64,000 nucleotides of DNA from JALZBL01 sp040004775 (GTDB taxonomy: Bacteria; Actinomycetota; Actinomycetes; Mycobacteriales; Jatrophihabitantaceae): contig JBDUAD010000004.1 in the NCBI GenBank assembly GCA_040004775.1, positions 1-64,000 of the forward strand, written 5' to 3'. Within the stretch, counting starts at the first letter, position 1, and the number at the start of each line of letters is the position of its first letter. The translations under genes were made by a program, and so were the position numbers. Below the pieces are notes generated by a model. That model was not told the origin of the DNA. It saw nothing but the letters and a program-made list of their open reading frames with translations, and made no database searches. Of this stretch, positions 25,097 to 33,299 are shown one piece after another.

Positions 25097-26155
25097 ATGT
25101 CGGTCGTGGCCTTCCCCGCCTTGTCGCTCGCCGGCGGAGACCTGCTGGGCGGGGACCTGGCCGTCGACCTGGGCACGGCCAACACCCTGGTCTACGCGCG
25201 CGGGCGCGGGATCCTGGTCAACGAGCCGTCGGTCGTCGCCGTCGACACCACCACCGACGCGGTAGTGGCCGTCGGCGCACAGGCCCGTTCGATGATTGGA
25301 CGCACGCCCGGCCACATCCGCGTGGTGCGCCCGCTCCAGCACGGCGTCATCGCCGATTACGAGGTCACGGCCGAGATGCTGCGCTACTTCGTGCGCACGG
25401 CGATGGGCCGGCGACGGTTCAGCGGGCCGCGGGTGGTGATCGGCGTGCCCTCGGGCATCACCGGGGTCGAGCAGCGGGCGGTCAGCGAGTCGGTGTACGC
25501 CGCGGGTGCGCGACGGGTCCACATCATCCCCGAGCCGATGGCGGCAGCGATCGGCGCCGGGCTGCCGGTCAGTCAGGCCGCCGGCTCGCTCATCGTCGAC
25601 ATCGGCGGCGGAACAACCGAGGTTGCGGTGATCGCCCTCGGCGGGATCGTGGCCAGCACGAGCCTGCGGGTGGCCGGCGACGCCCTGGACCGCGCGATCG
25701 TCGACCACGTCCGTACGTACTTCGCGCTGCTGATCGGCGAGCGAACGGCCGAGGAACTCAAGATTTCCATCGGCACGGCGTATCCGGTGTCCGCTCCGCT
25801 GCGGGCCGAGATCCGGGGCCGGGATATCGGCACCGGCATGCCCCGCAACGTCACCATCGGCGTGGAGGAACTGCGCCGGGCCATGGAAGAACCGTTGACG
25901 GCGATCGTGGCCGCGGTCCGCGCCACCCTCGACCGCTGCCCGCCGGAGTTGGCCGGTGACCTGGTCACCCGCGGCGTGGTGCTCACCGGCGGGGGAGCCT
26001 TGCTGCGGGGTCTGGCCGCCCGCGTGCAGCACGAGATCGGCATCCCGGTGCTGGTCGCCGATCGTCCGCTGCACTCGGTGGTGCTCGGCACCGGCACCGT
26101 GGTCGAACACTTCGAGCGGCTGCAGCGGGTCGTCGTCGACGGGCCGCGTCGGTAG
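25097..26155 (+). CDS. mreB: Rod shape-determining protein MreB
   Basis: This bacterial actin organises lateral wall synthesis, or the sporulation wall in Streptomyces. It has 352 residues. Nucleotide-binding signatures are AVDLGTANTLVY (phosphate 1), IVDIGGGTTEVAV (phosphate 2) and VLTGGGALLRGL (adenosine). Start choice is uncertain: the ATG at 25097 has AAAGG touching it, while the GTG at 25106 has AAAGGA nine bases away and is as plausible. It is the first gene of the elongation operon mreBCD-mrdA-rodA. Confidence 0.95.
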   Translation: MSVVAFPALSLAGGDLLGGDLAVDLGTANTLVYARGRGILVNEPSVVAVDTTTDAVVAVGAQARSMIGRTPGHIRVVRPLQHGVIADYEVTAEMLRYFVRTAMGRRRFSGPRVVIGVPSGITGVEQRAVSESVYAAGARRVHIIPEPMAAAIGAGLPVSQAAGSLIVDIGGGTTEVAVIALGGIVASTSLRVAGDALDRAIVDHVRTYFALLIGERTAEELKISIGTAYPVSAPLRAEIRGRDIGTGMPRNVTIGVEELRRAMEEPLTAIVAAVRATLDRCPPELAGDLVTRGVVLTGGGALLRGLAARVQHEIGIPVLVADRPLHSVVLGTGTVVEHFERLQRVVVDGPRR

Positions 26156-26166
26156 GCCGCCGCCTC

Positions 26167-27075
26167 GTGCGACAGCTGACCGGACGACAACGCCGCGCGG
26201 CCCTGGCGCTGGCCGTCCTCGCCGTTGCCTTCTGCACTCTCGACGTGGTCGCCGGTCGCTTCGACGGCGCCCGCGGTGGTGTGCAGGGAGTTCTCGGCGC
26301 CCTCTACCGAGGCACCGACCCGGTGCTCGGCCCGGCTCGACGGTGGGTGCAGGGCCTGCCCGGCGCCGGCCGGGACGCGGACACCATCGCCTCATTACGC
26401 GCCCAGGTGGCCGGTCTGCAGCGCGCGCAGACCGACACCGCCGCCGAGCGGGCCACGCGGGCCGCACTGTCCCGACTGCAGCTGCAGGCCAGCCGCGGGG
26501 GCTACGCGGTCCTCCCCGCCCGGGTCACGGCCATCGGCCCGGCCGGCGGTTTCGACTGGACAGTGGTGCTCGACGCCGGCTCGGCCGACGGGATACGGAT
26601 CGGGCAGACCGTCATCTCCGGTCCGGCGGTGGTCGGCCGGGTAGTCCGGGTCTCGGCCAGCAGCGCGACCGTCCTGCTGCTGGCCGACGCCCGTTCCGGC
26701 ATCGGGGCGCGCGACCGGGCGACCGGCGAACTGGGCACGGTGACCGGCTCCGGCCCGCGGCACCTGACCTGGGCACCGCTCGATCCGGCCGCGCGCATCC
26801 GGACCGGTGCCACGTTGGTCACCGGCCCGGCCGGCTCCACGAGTTATGTGCCGGGGCTGATGGTGGGAACGGTTGACTCGGTCTCGACGACGCCCGGCGG
26901 CGGCACCGTGGCCCGGGTGGAACCGGCGGTGAAGGCCAGCAGGCTGGACGTCCTCGGGGTCATCCGCCCGAACCGGACCGGTCCGCCCCGGCCCGCGCTG
27001 ACGCCCGGACCGGGCAACCGGCCCGGCGGCTACTGGAACCCTGCCAGCTCCTCCGTCCTCGGGAGCACGAGGTGA
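26167..27075 (+). CDS. mreC: Rod shape-determining protein MreC
   Basis: This 302-residue bitopic protein links MreB filaments to the outer wall-synthesis enzymes. One helix (about 11-28) is followed by a short coiled coil (SLRAQVAGLQRAQTDTAAE) and the MreC beta-domain (about 115-280), with VLDAGSADGIRIGQTVI and LMVGTVDSVST. The GTG at 26167 is 11 bases after mreB. The C-terminal 30 residues are Pro/Gly-rich. The stop overlaps mreD. Confidence 0.92.
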   Translation: MRQLTGRQRRAALALAVLAVAFCTLDVVAGRFDGARGGVQGVLGALYRGTDPVLGPARRWVQGLPGAGRDADTIASLRAQVAGLQRAQTDTAAERATRAALSRLQLQASRGGYAVLPARVTAIGPAGGFDWTVVLDAGSADGIRIGQTVISGPAVVGRVVRVSASSATVLLLADARSGIGARDRATGELGTVTGSGPRHLTWAPLDPAARIRTGATLVTGPAGSTSYVPGLMVGTVDSVSTTPGGGTVARVEPAVKASRLDVLGVIRPNRTGPPRPALTPGPGNRPGGYWNPASSSVLGSTR

Positions 27076-27722
27076 TCCTGCGCCCGATCGCCGGGCTGGC
27101 CGCGATCGTGACTGTGCTCCTCCTGCAGGCCACCGTGATCGGCCCGCTCACTGTGCCGCTGCCGGTCAGCCTGCCGGCCGTCCTGGTCGCTGCGGTCGGC
27201 CTACGGGCCGGGCCGGCCGCGGGAATCGGTTTCGGATTCAGCGCCGGGTTCCTCGGCGATCTGGGTAGCGACCACCCGGCTGGGGTGCTGGCCCTGGTCT
27301 GGCTCGGTGTCGGGCTGACCGCGGGCGTGCTCGGCGGGCTGGTAACCCCCGTCGAACTCGCGACGCCGGTCGGGCGGCGACACATCAGCCGGCGGAGCGC
27401 GCGTGGGCATCGCTCCCGTTCACGAGTCGACGGGCTGTTTGCCCTGCGGCCGCAGGCCTCGCTGGCCGGCGCTCTGGCCGGCCTGGCCGCGCCGGCGGCC
27501 GCGCTGGTCCTGACCGTGACCGGTACGGCTGCCGACACGTGGCTCTACACCGCGGTACGCAGTGCGCCGGCGGCGCTGCTCGACGCCGTCCTGGCCCTGG
27601 CCGTCGTGCCGGCGGTCGGGGCCGTGCTCGACGCCACCGGCCGTGGGCGGGCTGGGACCGGTCCGGCGCCGGCTCCGCACCGGCCCGGTGCGACGACCAC
27701 CGACCTCGTCCGCACGTGGTGA
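27072..27722 (+). CDS. mreD: Rod shape-determining protein MreD
   Basis: This 216-residue polytopic membrane protein has five or six helices and is the least conserved member of the elongasome core. It is identified by hydropathy, position between mreC and the penicillin-binding protein, and the typical GIGFGFSAGFLGDLGS segment. A long basic loop (about residues 98-122) is unusual. GTG/GTGA overlaps join it to both neighbours. Confidence 0.85.
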   Translation: MILRPIAGLAAIVTVLLLQATVIGPLTVPLPVSLPAVLVAAVGLRAGPAAGIGFGFSAGFLGDLGSDHPAGVLALVWLGVGLTAGVLGGLVTPVELATPVGRRHISRRSARGHRSRSRVDGLFALRPQASLAGALAGLAAPAAALVLTVTGTAADTWLYTAVRSAPAALLDAVLALAVVPAVGAVLDATGRGRAGTGPAPAPHRPGATTTDLVRTW

Positions 27723-29818
27723 CCCGCCCCCAGCCCGGCCGGTCGGGCGCGCAACGGCGACTGGTCGTCGTCGAGGTGCTGGTGTTGTCCCTGGTTGCCA
27801 CGCTGCTCGGCCGGCTGGCCTACGTCCAGCTGTTCGACCCGCATCCGCCGGTGCAGACCGCCGGGCGCCTGCACGAGGGGCGCATCGTCCTGCCCGCCGT
27901 GCGGGGGCGGATCCTCGACGCGCGGGGCCGCCCGCTGGTCACCAACCGGGTGACCCGCGTCCTGACCGTCAATCGCGCGGTCCTGCTCAGCGAGCCCGAC
28001 GACGGGCTGGGCGTCCTGACCCGCCTGGCCGGCCTGCTGCACACCACCCCGGCCGACCTGCGCCAGGAGATCACCCCGTGCGGCGTCGACGTGCCGTCAC
28101 CGTGCTGGACCGGCCAGCCGTACCAGCCGGTGCCCGTGGCCACCGACGTCCCCGATGCCGCCGTGCTGCAGATCACCGAGCACGCCGAGGACTTCCCCGG
28201 CGCGGCGGTGGGCACCCGCACCGTGCGTGAGTACCCCCACGGCACCCTGGCCGCGCACGTTCTGGGCTACACCGGTCAGGTCAGCGCGGCCGACAAGGTG
28301 CGCAGCCCAGGCCTCAGCGACGAGGACACCATCGGGCGTAGCGGCCTGGAAGAGTTCTACGACGGCGCTCTTCGCGGCCGCGACGGCTACCAGGTGGTCG
28401 ACCTCGATGCGCGCGGCGAGGCGGTCGGCGAGGGCCGGACCGTCGCCTCGGTGGCTGGGCTCGACGTGGTCACCAGCATCGACGCCGATGTGCAGCGGCT
28501 GGCCGAGACGTCGCTGCGTTCGCAGATCCAGACGGTTCGGGCCCGGGGCAAGGCGGCCACGAGCGGGGCGGTCGTCGTGATGGACCCTCGCGACGGACGG
28601 ATGCTCGCGGCGGCCAGCTATCCGACCTACGAGCCGCACGTGTTCGTCGGGGGCATCTCGGTGGCCGACTACCGCCGGCTCACCGCCGCCTCGGCCCACG
28701 ATCCGCTGGTCTCGCGCGCTGTGGCCGGACAGTTCGCGCCCGGATCGACATTCAAACTGATCAGCGCCTCGGCCGACGTCATGAACAGACGGGCCAAGCT
28801 CGGGTCGTACTTCAGCTGCCCGGGCGCGCTGGACGTCGACGGCCGGATCAAGACCAATTTCGACTCCGAGGCCATTCCCGGGCCGGTCGACCTGAAGCTG
28901 GCGCTGCAGTACTCGTGCGACACGTGGTTCTACCGCTTCGCCGTGCAGGAGTACTACGCCGACCAGAAGCGGGTCGACACCGGTCGGGCACCGGCCGAGG
29001 ACCTGCAGCACATGGCCGCGGCGTTCGGGGTTGGCACCTCACCCGGCGCCGACCTGCCGGCCGACGAGCAGGCCAGCGGCTCCTACGCCGACCGCGAGAC
29101 CCGCCAGCGCCGCTGGGTGACCAACCGGGCCACCTACTGCGCCGACGCCCGCCGCGGCTTTCCGCAGGAGAGCAACCCGGCGCTGCGGCAATACCTGACC
29201 CGGCTGGCCGCCGAAAACTGCACCGACGGCTGGCGCTACCGGGCCGGTGACAACGCCGACATGGCCATCGGGCAGGGCGAGACGACGATGTCGCCGCTGC
29301 AGTTGGCCGTGGCCTATTCGGCGCTGGTCAACGGTGGCACGGTGTGGCGGCCGACGTTCGGCTGGGCCGAGTCCGATGCGTCCGGCCACGTGGTGCGGAC
29401 CGTGACCCCGGCGGTCAAGAACCGAGTCCCGGTGCGCCCGGCCGTGCTGTCCTATATCGCCTCCGCGCTGCACTTCACCGACGACCACCAGGTCTCGGGC
29501 GCGATCGCATTCGACGGTTCGCCGATCAAGACCCGCATCAGCGGCAAGACCGGCACGGCCGAGGTCGAGGGCAAGGACGACACCTCGTGGTTCGCCAGCT
29601 GGGGCCCGACCGATCGTCTGGACTCTTCGCGCGAGCGCTCATCGGAGGCGGCGAAATTCGTCGTCGTCGGGATGGTCGAGCAGGCGGGCACCGGGCGGAC
29701 GGCGGCCGCGCCTATGGTGCGCTCGGTGTGGGAAGGGCTGCTCGGCGCGCACGGACGGCCCACGCTGCCCGGGGCGGCTCCGGCCACGACCCTGCCGCGC
29801 ACGACGGGATCGCGATGA
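27719..29818 (+). CDS. mrdA: Penicillin-binding protein 2 (class B transpeptidase)
   Basis: This is the transpeptidase of the elongasome, 699 residues. One N-terminal helix (about 15-35) is followed by the dimerisation domain and the penicillin-binding domain, with S343-T-F-K346 (acyl-enzyme serine), S399-C-D401 and K610-T-G612. SCD in place of SxN is normal for the MrdA group. The GTG at 27719 overlaps the mreD stop. Its partner glycosyltransferase RodA follows in an ATGA overlap. The C-terminal tail of about 25 residues is Pro/Thr-rich. Confidence 0.95.
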   Translation: MTRPQPGRSGAQRRLVVVEVLVLSLVATLLGRLAYVQLFDPHPPVQTAGRLHEGRIVLPAVRGRILDARGRPLVTNRVTRVLTVNRAVLLSEPDDGLGVLTRLAGLLHTTPADLRQEITPCGVDVPSPCWTGQPYQPVPVATDVPDAAVLQITEHAEDFPGAAVGTRTVREYPHGTLAAHVLGYTGQVSAADKVRSPGLSDEDTIGRSGLEEFYDGALRGRDGYQVVDLDARGEAVGEGRTVASVAGLDVVTSIDADVQRLAETSLRSQIQTVRARGKAATSGAVVVMDPRDGRMLAAASYPTYEPHVFVGGISVADYRRLTAASAHDPLVSRAVAGQFAPGSTFKLISASADVMNRRAKLGSYFSCPGALDVDGRIKTNFDSEAIPGPVDLKLALQYSCDTWFYRFAVQEYYADQKRVDTGRAPAEDLQHMAAAFGVGTSPGADLPADEQASGSYADRETRQRRWVTNRATYCADARRGFPQESNPALRQYLTRLAAENCTDGWRYRAGDNADMAIGQGETTMSPLQLAVAYSALVNGGTVWRPTFGWAESDASGHVVRTVTPAVKNRVPVRPAVLSYIASALHFTDDHQVSGAIAFDGSPIKTRISGKTGTAEVEGKDDTSWFASWGPTDRLDSSRERSSEAAKFVVVGMVEQAGTGRTAAAPMVRSVWEGLLGAHGRPTLPGAAPATTLPRTTGSR

Positions 29819-31011
29819 CCCTCCAACTGGTGCCGCCGCCCCCGCCCCCGTGGCCGGACCCGATCGGTCAGACGCCGTTGCGGTCCTGGCGCCGCTCCGC
29901 ATCCGGCCGGTCCGGCACCGATCCGTGGCTGACCGGCGCGGCTCTGGCCCTGGCTCTGGTCGGCGCGGTGCTGATCTACTCGGCCACGCGGTCCGGCCAG
30001 GCCGGGGGCTCGTCGTCGCGGGCGTATCTGTACCGCCACCTGGCCAACGTCGCGCTCGCCGTCGGGCTCGGCGGCCTGGCCGCGCGGGCCGACTCGCTCC
30101 GGCTGCGACTGCTGGGGCCGACGCTGTACGGAGCCGGAATTCTGGGGCTCATCGCGGTCGCGCTGTTCGGAGCCACGATCAACGGTGCACACGCGTGGCT
30201 GCAGCTTCCGGGCGGCCTGCAGGTGCAGCCGGCCGAGTTCGCCAAGCTGGGCGTAATCGTCGGCCTGGCCGTGTGGTTCGCCGACCGCACCGTAAACCGA
30301 GCGCTCGACGGACCTCCAACAGCGCTCGACGTCGGCGTAGCGCTGGCCGGGTGTGCGGTGCCGCTGGCGTTGATCATGACCCAGCCCGATCTGGGCTCGG
30401 CGATGGTGGTGGCGGTGGCGGCGTTCGGCGTGCTGCTGGCCGCCGGCGTCCGCGCCCGCTGGTTGATCGGGCTGATGGTGCTGGCCGTTCTCATCGCCGT
30501 CCTGAGCGTCCGGGCCGGCCTGCTCGCCGACTACCAACTGGCCCGCTTCACCTCCTTCACCGACCCCGGGCGTGACGTGCAGGGCGTGGCCTACAACGTC
30601 CATCAGGCTCGGATCGCCGTGGCCAACGGCGGCCTGCTCGGACGCGGGCTGTTCGCCGGGCCGCAGACCGCGGGCGGCTACGTGCCGGAGCAGCAGACCG
30701 ACTTCGTGTTCAGTGCGGCCGGCGAGCAGTTCGGGTTCCTGGGTTCCCTCGTCCTCGTGCTGTTGTTCGCGCTGCTGCTGTGGCGGGCGTTGCGCATCGC
30801 CGCATCGGCCGAGGTCAGCGGGCGGCTGGTCGCGGTGGGCGTCGTCTGCTGGTTCGCGGCCCAGGTGTTCGAGAACATCGGCATGAACGTCGGACTGACT
30901 CCGGTCACCGGGCTGCCACTGCCGTTCGTGTCCTACGGCGGGTCGTCGATGTTCGCCGCAGCCGTGGCCGTCGGCCTGCTGCAGGCTGCCGGTCGTGCGA
31001 CTGTCCGCTAG
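29815..31011 (+). CDS. rodA: Peptidoglycan glycosyltransferase RodA (SEDS family)
   Basis: This SEDS polymerase works with MrdA. It has 398 residues and about ten helices. Family signatures are QPAEFAKL, TQPDLGSAMV, a large outer loop near SFTDPGRD, GRGLFAGPQTAGGYVPEQQTDFVFS, and the end TGLPLPFVSYGGSSM. The N-terminus has a proline run. The ATG at 29815 overlaps the mrdA stop. It is the last gene of the operon, with 82 bases before mscR and no clear terminator. Confidence 0.95.
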   Translation: MTLQLVPPPPPPWPDPIGQTPLRSWRRSASGRSGTDPWLTGAALALALVGAVLIYSATRSGQAGGSSSRAYLYRHLANVALAVGLGGLAARADSLRLRLLGPTLYGAGILGLIAVALFGATINGAHAWLQLPGGLQVQPAEFAKLGVIVGLAVWFADRTVNRALDGPPTALDVGVALAGCAVPLALIMTQPDLGSAMVVAVAAFGVLLAAGVRARWLIGLMVLAVLIAVLSVRAGLLADYQLARFTSFTDPGRDVQGVAYNVHQARIAVANGGLLGRGLFAGPQTAGGYVPEQQTDFVFSAAGEQFGFLGSLVLVLLFALLLWRALRIAASAEVSGRLVAVGVVCWFAAQVFENIGMNVGLTPVTGLPLPFVSYGGSSMFAAAVAVGLLQAAGRATVR

Positions 31012-31093
31012 CCCGGCCCGTCCGCTACGGTCGCGCTGACATCACGACAGGGCACGACGTCCGCGCCGTCAGGCGGGGAAGGCGGAAACGCGC

Positions 31094-32179
31094 GTGGCGT
31101 ACGAGGTCCAGGGGGTCATCGCCCGCGCGAAGGGTCAGCCGGTCTCGCTGGAGACCGTCCTCGTGCCCGATCCCGGGCCCGGCGAGGCGCTGGTCCAGGT
31201 CCAGGCCTGCGGGGTGTGCCACACCGATCTGCACTACCGCGACGGCGGCATCAACGACGACTTCCCGTTCCTGCTCGGCCACGAGGCGGCCGGCGTGGTC
31301 GAGGCGGTCGGCGATGACGTCAGCGCAGTGGCGCCCGGTGACTTCGTCATCCTCAACTGGCGAGCGGTGTGCGGAACCTGTCGGGCCTGCCGGCGCGGCC
31401 GGCCCTGGTACTGCTTCGCCACTCTCAACGCCACGCAGAGGATGACCCTGGCCGACGGCACCGAACTGGCGCCGGCCCTCGGCATCGGCGCGTTCGCCGA
31501 GAAGACCCTCGTCGCGGCCGGTCAGTGCACCAAGGTCGACCCGCAGGCGTCGCCGGCCGCCGCCGGTCTGCTCGGGTGCGGCGTGATGGCCGGCCTCGGC
31601 GCGGCGATGAACACCGGCAACGTCGGGCGGGGCGACTCCGTGGCGGTGATCGGCTGCGGCGGGGTTGGCAACGCCGCGATCGCGGGCGCGCGACTGGCCG
31701 GGGCGAGCACGATCATCGGGGTCGACGTCGACGCCCGCAAGCTGGAGTGGGCCCGGAAGCTCGGCGCCACCGACGTGGTGAACGCCGCCAATGACGATCC
31801 GGTGGAGGCCATCCGCGCGGCGACCGGAGGCTTCGGGGCCGACGTGGTCATCGACGCGGTAGGCCGGCCGGAGACCTGGACCCAGGCCTTCTACGCCCGA
31901 GACCTGGCCGGCACCGTGGTGCTGGTCGGCGTTCCGACGCCACAGATGACGGTGGAGCTGCCGTTGCTCGACGTGTTCGGCCGCGGCGGCGCGCTCAAGT
32001 CGTCGTGGTACGGCGACTGCCTGCCCGAGCGCGACTTCCCGGTCCTGATCGACCTGTACCGGCAGGGGCGCCTGGATCTCGACGCGTTCGTCTCGGAGAC
32101 GATCGGCCTGGGTGATGTCGAGGCCGCGTTCACCCGTATGAACAACGGCGACGTTCTGCGTTCGGTCGTGGTCGTATGA
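31094..32179 (+). CDS. mscR: S-(hydroxymethyl)mycothiol dehydrogenase
   Basis: This zinc-dependent, NAD-linked alcohol dehydrogenase oxidises the formaldehyde-mycothiol adduct (MscR, also nitrosomycothiol reductase). It has 361 residues. The catalytic zinc ligand C42 lies in GVCHTD, with GHEAAG following; structural zinc cysteines are in CGTCRACRRGRPWYC; the Rossmann loop is GCGGVGNAAI. Its presence implies a mycothiol-producing actinomycete. The GTG at 31094 has a purine-rich GGGGAAGGCGG upstream. The hydrolase downstream is its usual partner. Confidence 0.95.
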   Translation: MAYEVQGVIARAKGQPVSLETVLVPDPGPGEALVQVQACGVCHTDLHYRDGGINDDFPFLLGHEAAGVVEAVGDDVSAVAPGDFVILNWRAVCGTCRACRRGRPWYCFATLNATQRMTLADGTELAPALGIGAFAEKTLVAAGQCTKVDPQASPAAAGLLGCGVMAGLGAAMNTGNVGRGDSVAVIGCGGVGNAAIAGARLAGASTIIGVDVDARKLEWARKLGATDVVNAANDDPVEAIRAATGGFGADVVIDAVGRPETWTQAFYARDLAGTVVLVGVPTPQMTVELPLLDVFGRGGALKSSWYGDCLPERDFPVLIDLYRQGRLDLDAFVSETIGLGDVEAAFTRMNNGDVLRSVVVV

Positions 32180-32207
32180 GCGCCCGGGTCCCGGCGGCGG
32201 CGTCGCA

Positions 32208-32840
32208 ATGAGTGGTGCGGTGCGGGTCGACCGGGTGGTCACGTCGGGGACGTTCTCCCTCGACGGTGCGACGTGGCAGGTCGACAACAACGTCTGGCTG
32301 GTCGGCGACGACGACGAGGTGCTGGTGATCGACGCCGCCCACTCGGCCGCGCCGATCACGGCTGCCATCGGTCACCGCCGGGTGGCCGCCATCGCCTGCA
32401 CGCATGGCCACGACGACCACATCGGCGTCGCTCCGCTGTTGTCCGTTCTCACCGGAGCGCCGGTGCTGTTGCACCCGGGGGACGACATGCTGTGGCAGGC
32501 GTTGTACGGCGACCGACCCCACAGTGAGTTGGCCGACGGGCAAATCTTCTACGTCGGCGGCGTGGCGGTGCGCGTGCTGCATACCCCCGGGCACTCACCC
32601 GGCGGAGTGTGCTTTCTGGTGCCGGAGCTGGAGACCGTGTTCTCCGGCGACACCCTGTTCAAGGGCGGCCCCGGCGCCACCGGCCGCTCGTACAGCGATT
32701 TCCCGACGATCATCACGTCGATCCGTGATCGGCTGCTGACTCTGCCCGGTCGGACCGTGGTGCGTACCGGGCACGGCGAGGACACGTCGGTCGGCGGCGA
32801 GGCGATCTCGCTGCAGGACTGGATCCGCCGCGGTTACTGA
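32208..32840 (+). CDS. MBL-fold metallohydrolase, partner of mscR
   Basis: This 210-residue glyoxalase II-like metallo-beta-lactamase has the metal motif H66-G-H68-D-D70-H71, then HTPGHSPGG, FSGDTLFKGG and TGHGEDTS. In mycobacteria an MBL protein (Rv2260) also follows mscR (Rv2259). Hydrolysis of S-formylmycothiol, the product of MscR, is a reasonable inference but is not proven by the sequence. The ATG at 32208 lies 28 bases after mscR. Confidence 0.9.
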   Translation: MSGAVRVDRVVTSGTFSLDGATWQVDNNVWLVGDDDEVLVIDAAHSAAPITAAIGHRRVAAIACTHGHDDHIGVAPLLSVLTGAPVLLHPGDDMLWQALYGDRPHSELADGQIFYVGGVAVRVLHTPGHSPGGVCFLVPELETVFSGDTLFKGGPGATGRSYSDFPTIITSIRDRLLTLPGRTVVRTGHGEDTSVGGEAISLQDWIRRGY

Positions 32841-33140
32841 GCAGCCTCCAGCGACTGGTGGGTGGCCATGACGCTGTCGCCGGCAGCCGGCGTCTCGTCG
32901 ACCGGCTGGTGCTCGGCCAGTAGCCACGACGGCCGGCGGAACGGCCGCAGGGCCGGTAAATCCCGCCGGGCGTCAGGCGACGCAGCCGGACCACCGCGTA
33001 GATGCCGCCGGTCTGCGGGAACGTCGAGTCCATCTCCGCCGACGCCATGGCCGTCGGCACCAGGAACCGCAGGACCGCGCCGAGGATGAGGGCGATGGCC
33101 GCAGGCCGGACGTGGCCAGCTGCGGACTCTTCGAACTCGG
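32834..33140 (-). pseudogene. Remnant of an amino acid permease (APC family)
   Basis: The 459-base stretch between the MBL gene and the radical SAM gene holds no intact gene. On the minus strand a patch reading MASAEMDSTFPQTGGIYAVV matches the early AEL-FPxAGGIYA helix region of APC permeases, preceded by a hydrophobic run. Within about 15 codons it passes, in another frame, to a hydrophilic permease-like C-terminal tail ending SLEAAQ and stopping at 32834. This looks like a permease with its middle deleted and at least one frameshift. Confidence 0.4.
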
Positions 33141-33285
33141 CGCCCGGTCGGGTGCGCCAACGACAACCTGTCAGGTACCGCGGCGCGGGTCCGGCCGGAT
33201 GAGCAGCCAGGGCCTCACAGTTCGGGCGATTCGGGCGCCGCTGAGCGGAATGGATGTTGCCGAGCCGGCATCAAGGCGCAGACCG

Positions 33286-33299
33286 TAGCCTGGAGCACC
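33286..33299 (+). promoter_or_regulatory. -10 box for leaderless radical SAM gene
   Basis: TAGCCT at 33286-33291, eight bases before the GTG at 33300, with no purine-rich ribosome binding site. Confidence 0.5.

Noticed and set aside
24572..26467. 631-codon minus-strand ORF across mreB and mreC
   Set aside because: Only the first ~100 codons at its 3' end (24572-24877) have their own ribosome binding site and start. The rest is antisense to mreB/mreC and Arg/Pro-rich, typical of high-GC shadow frames.
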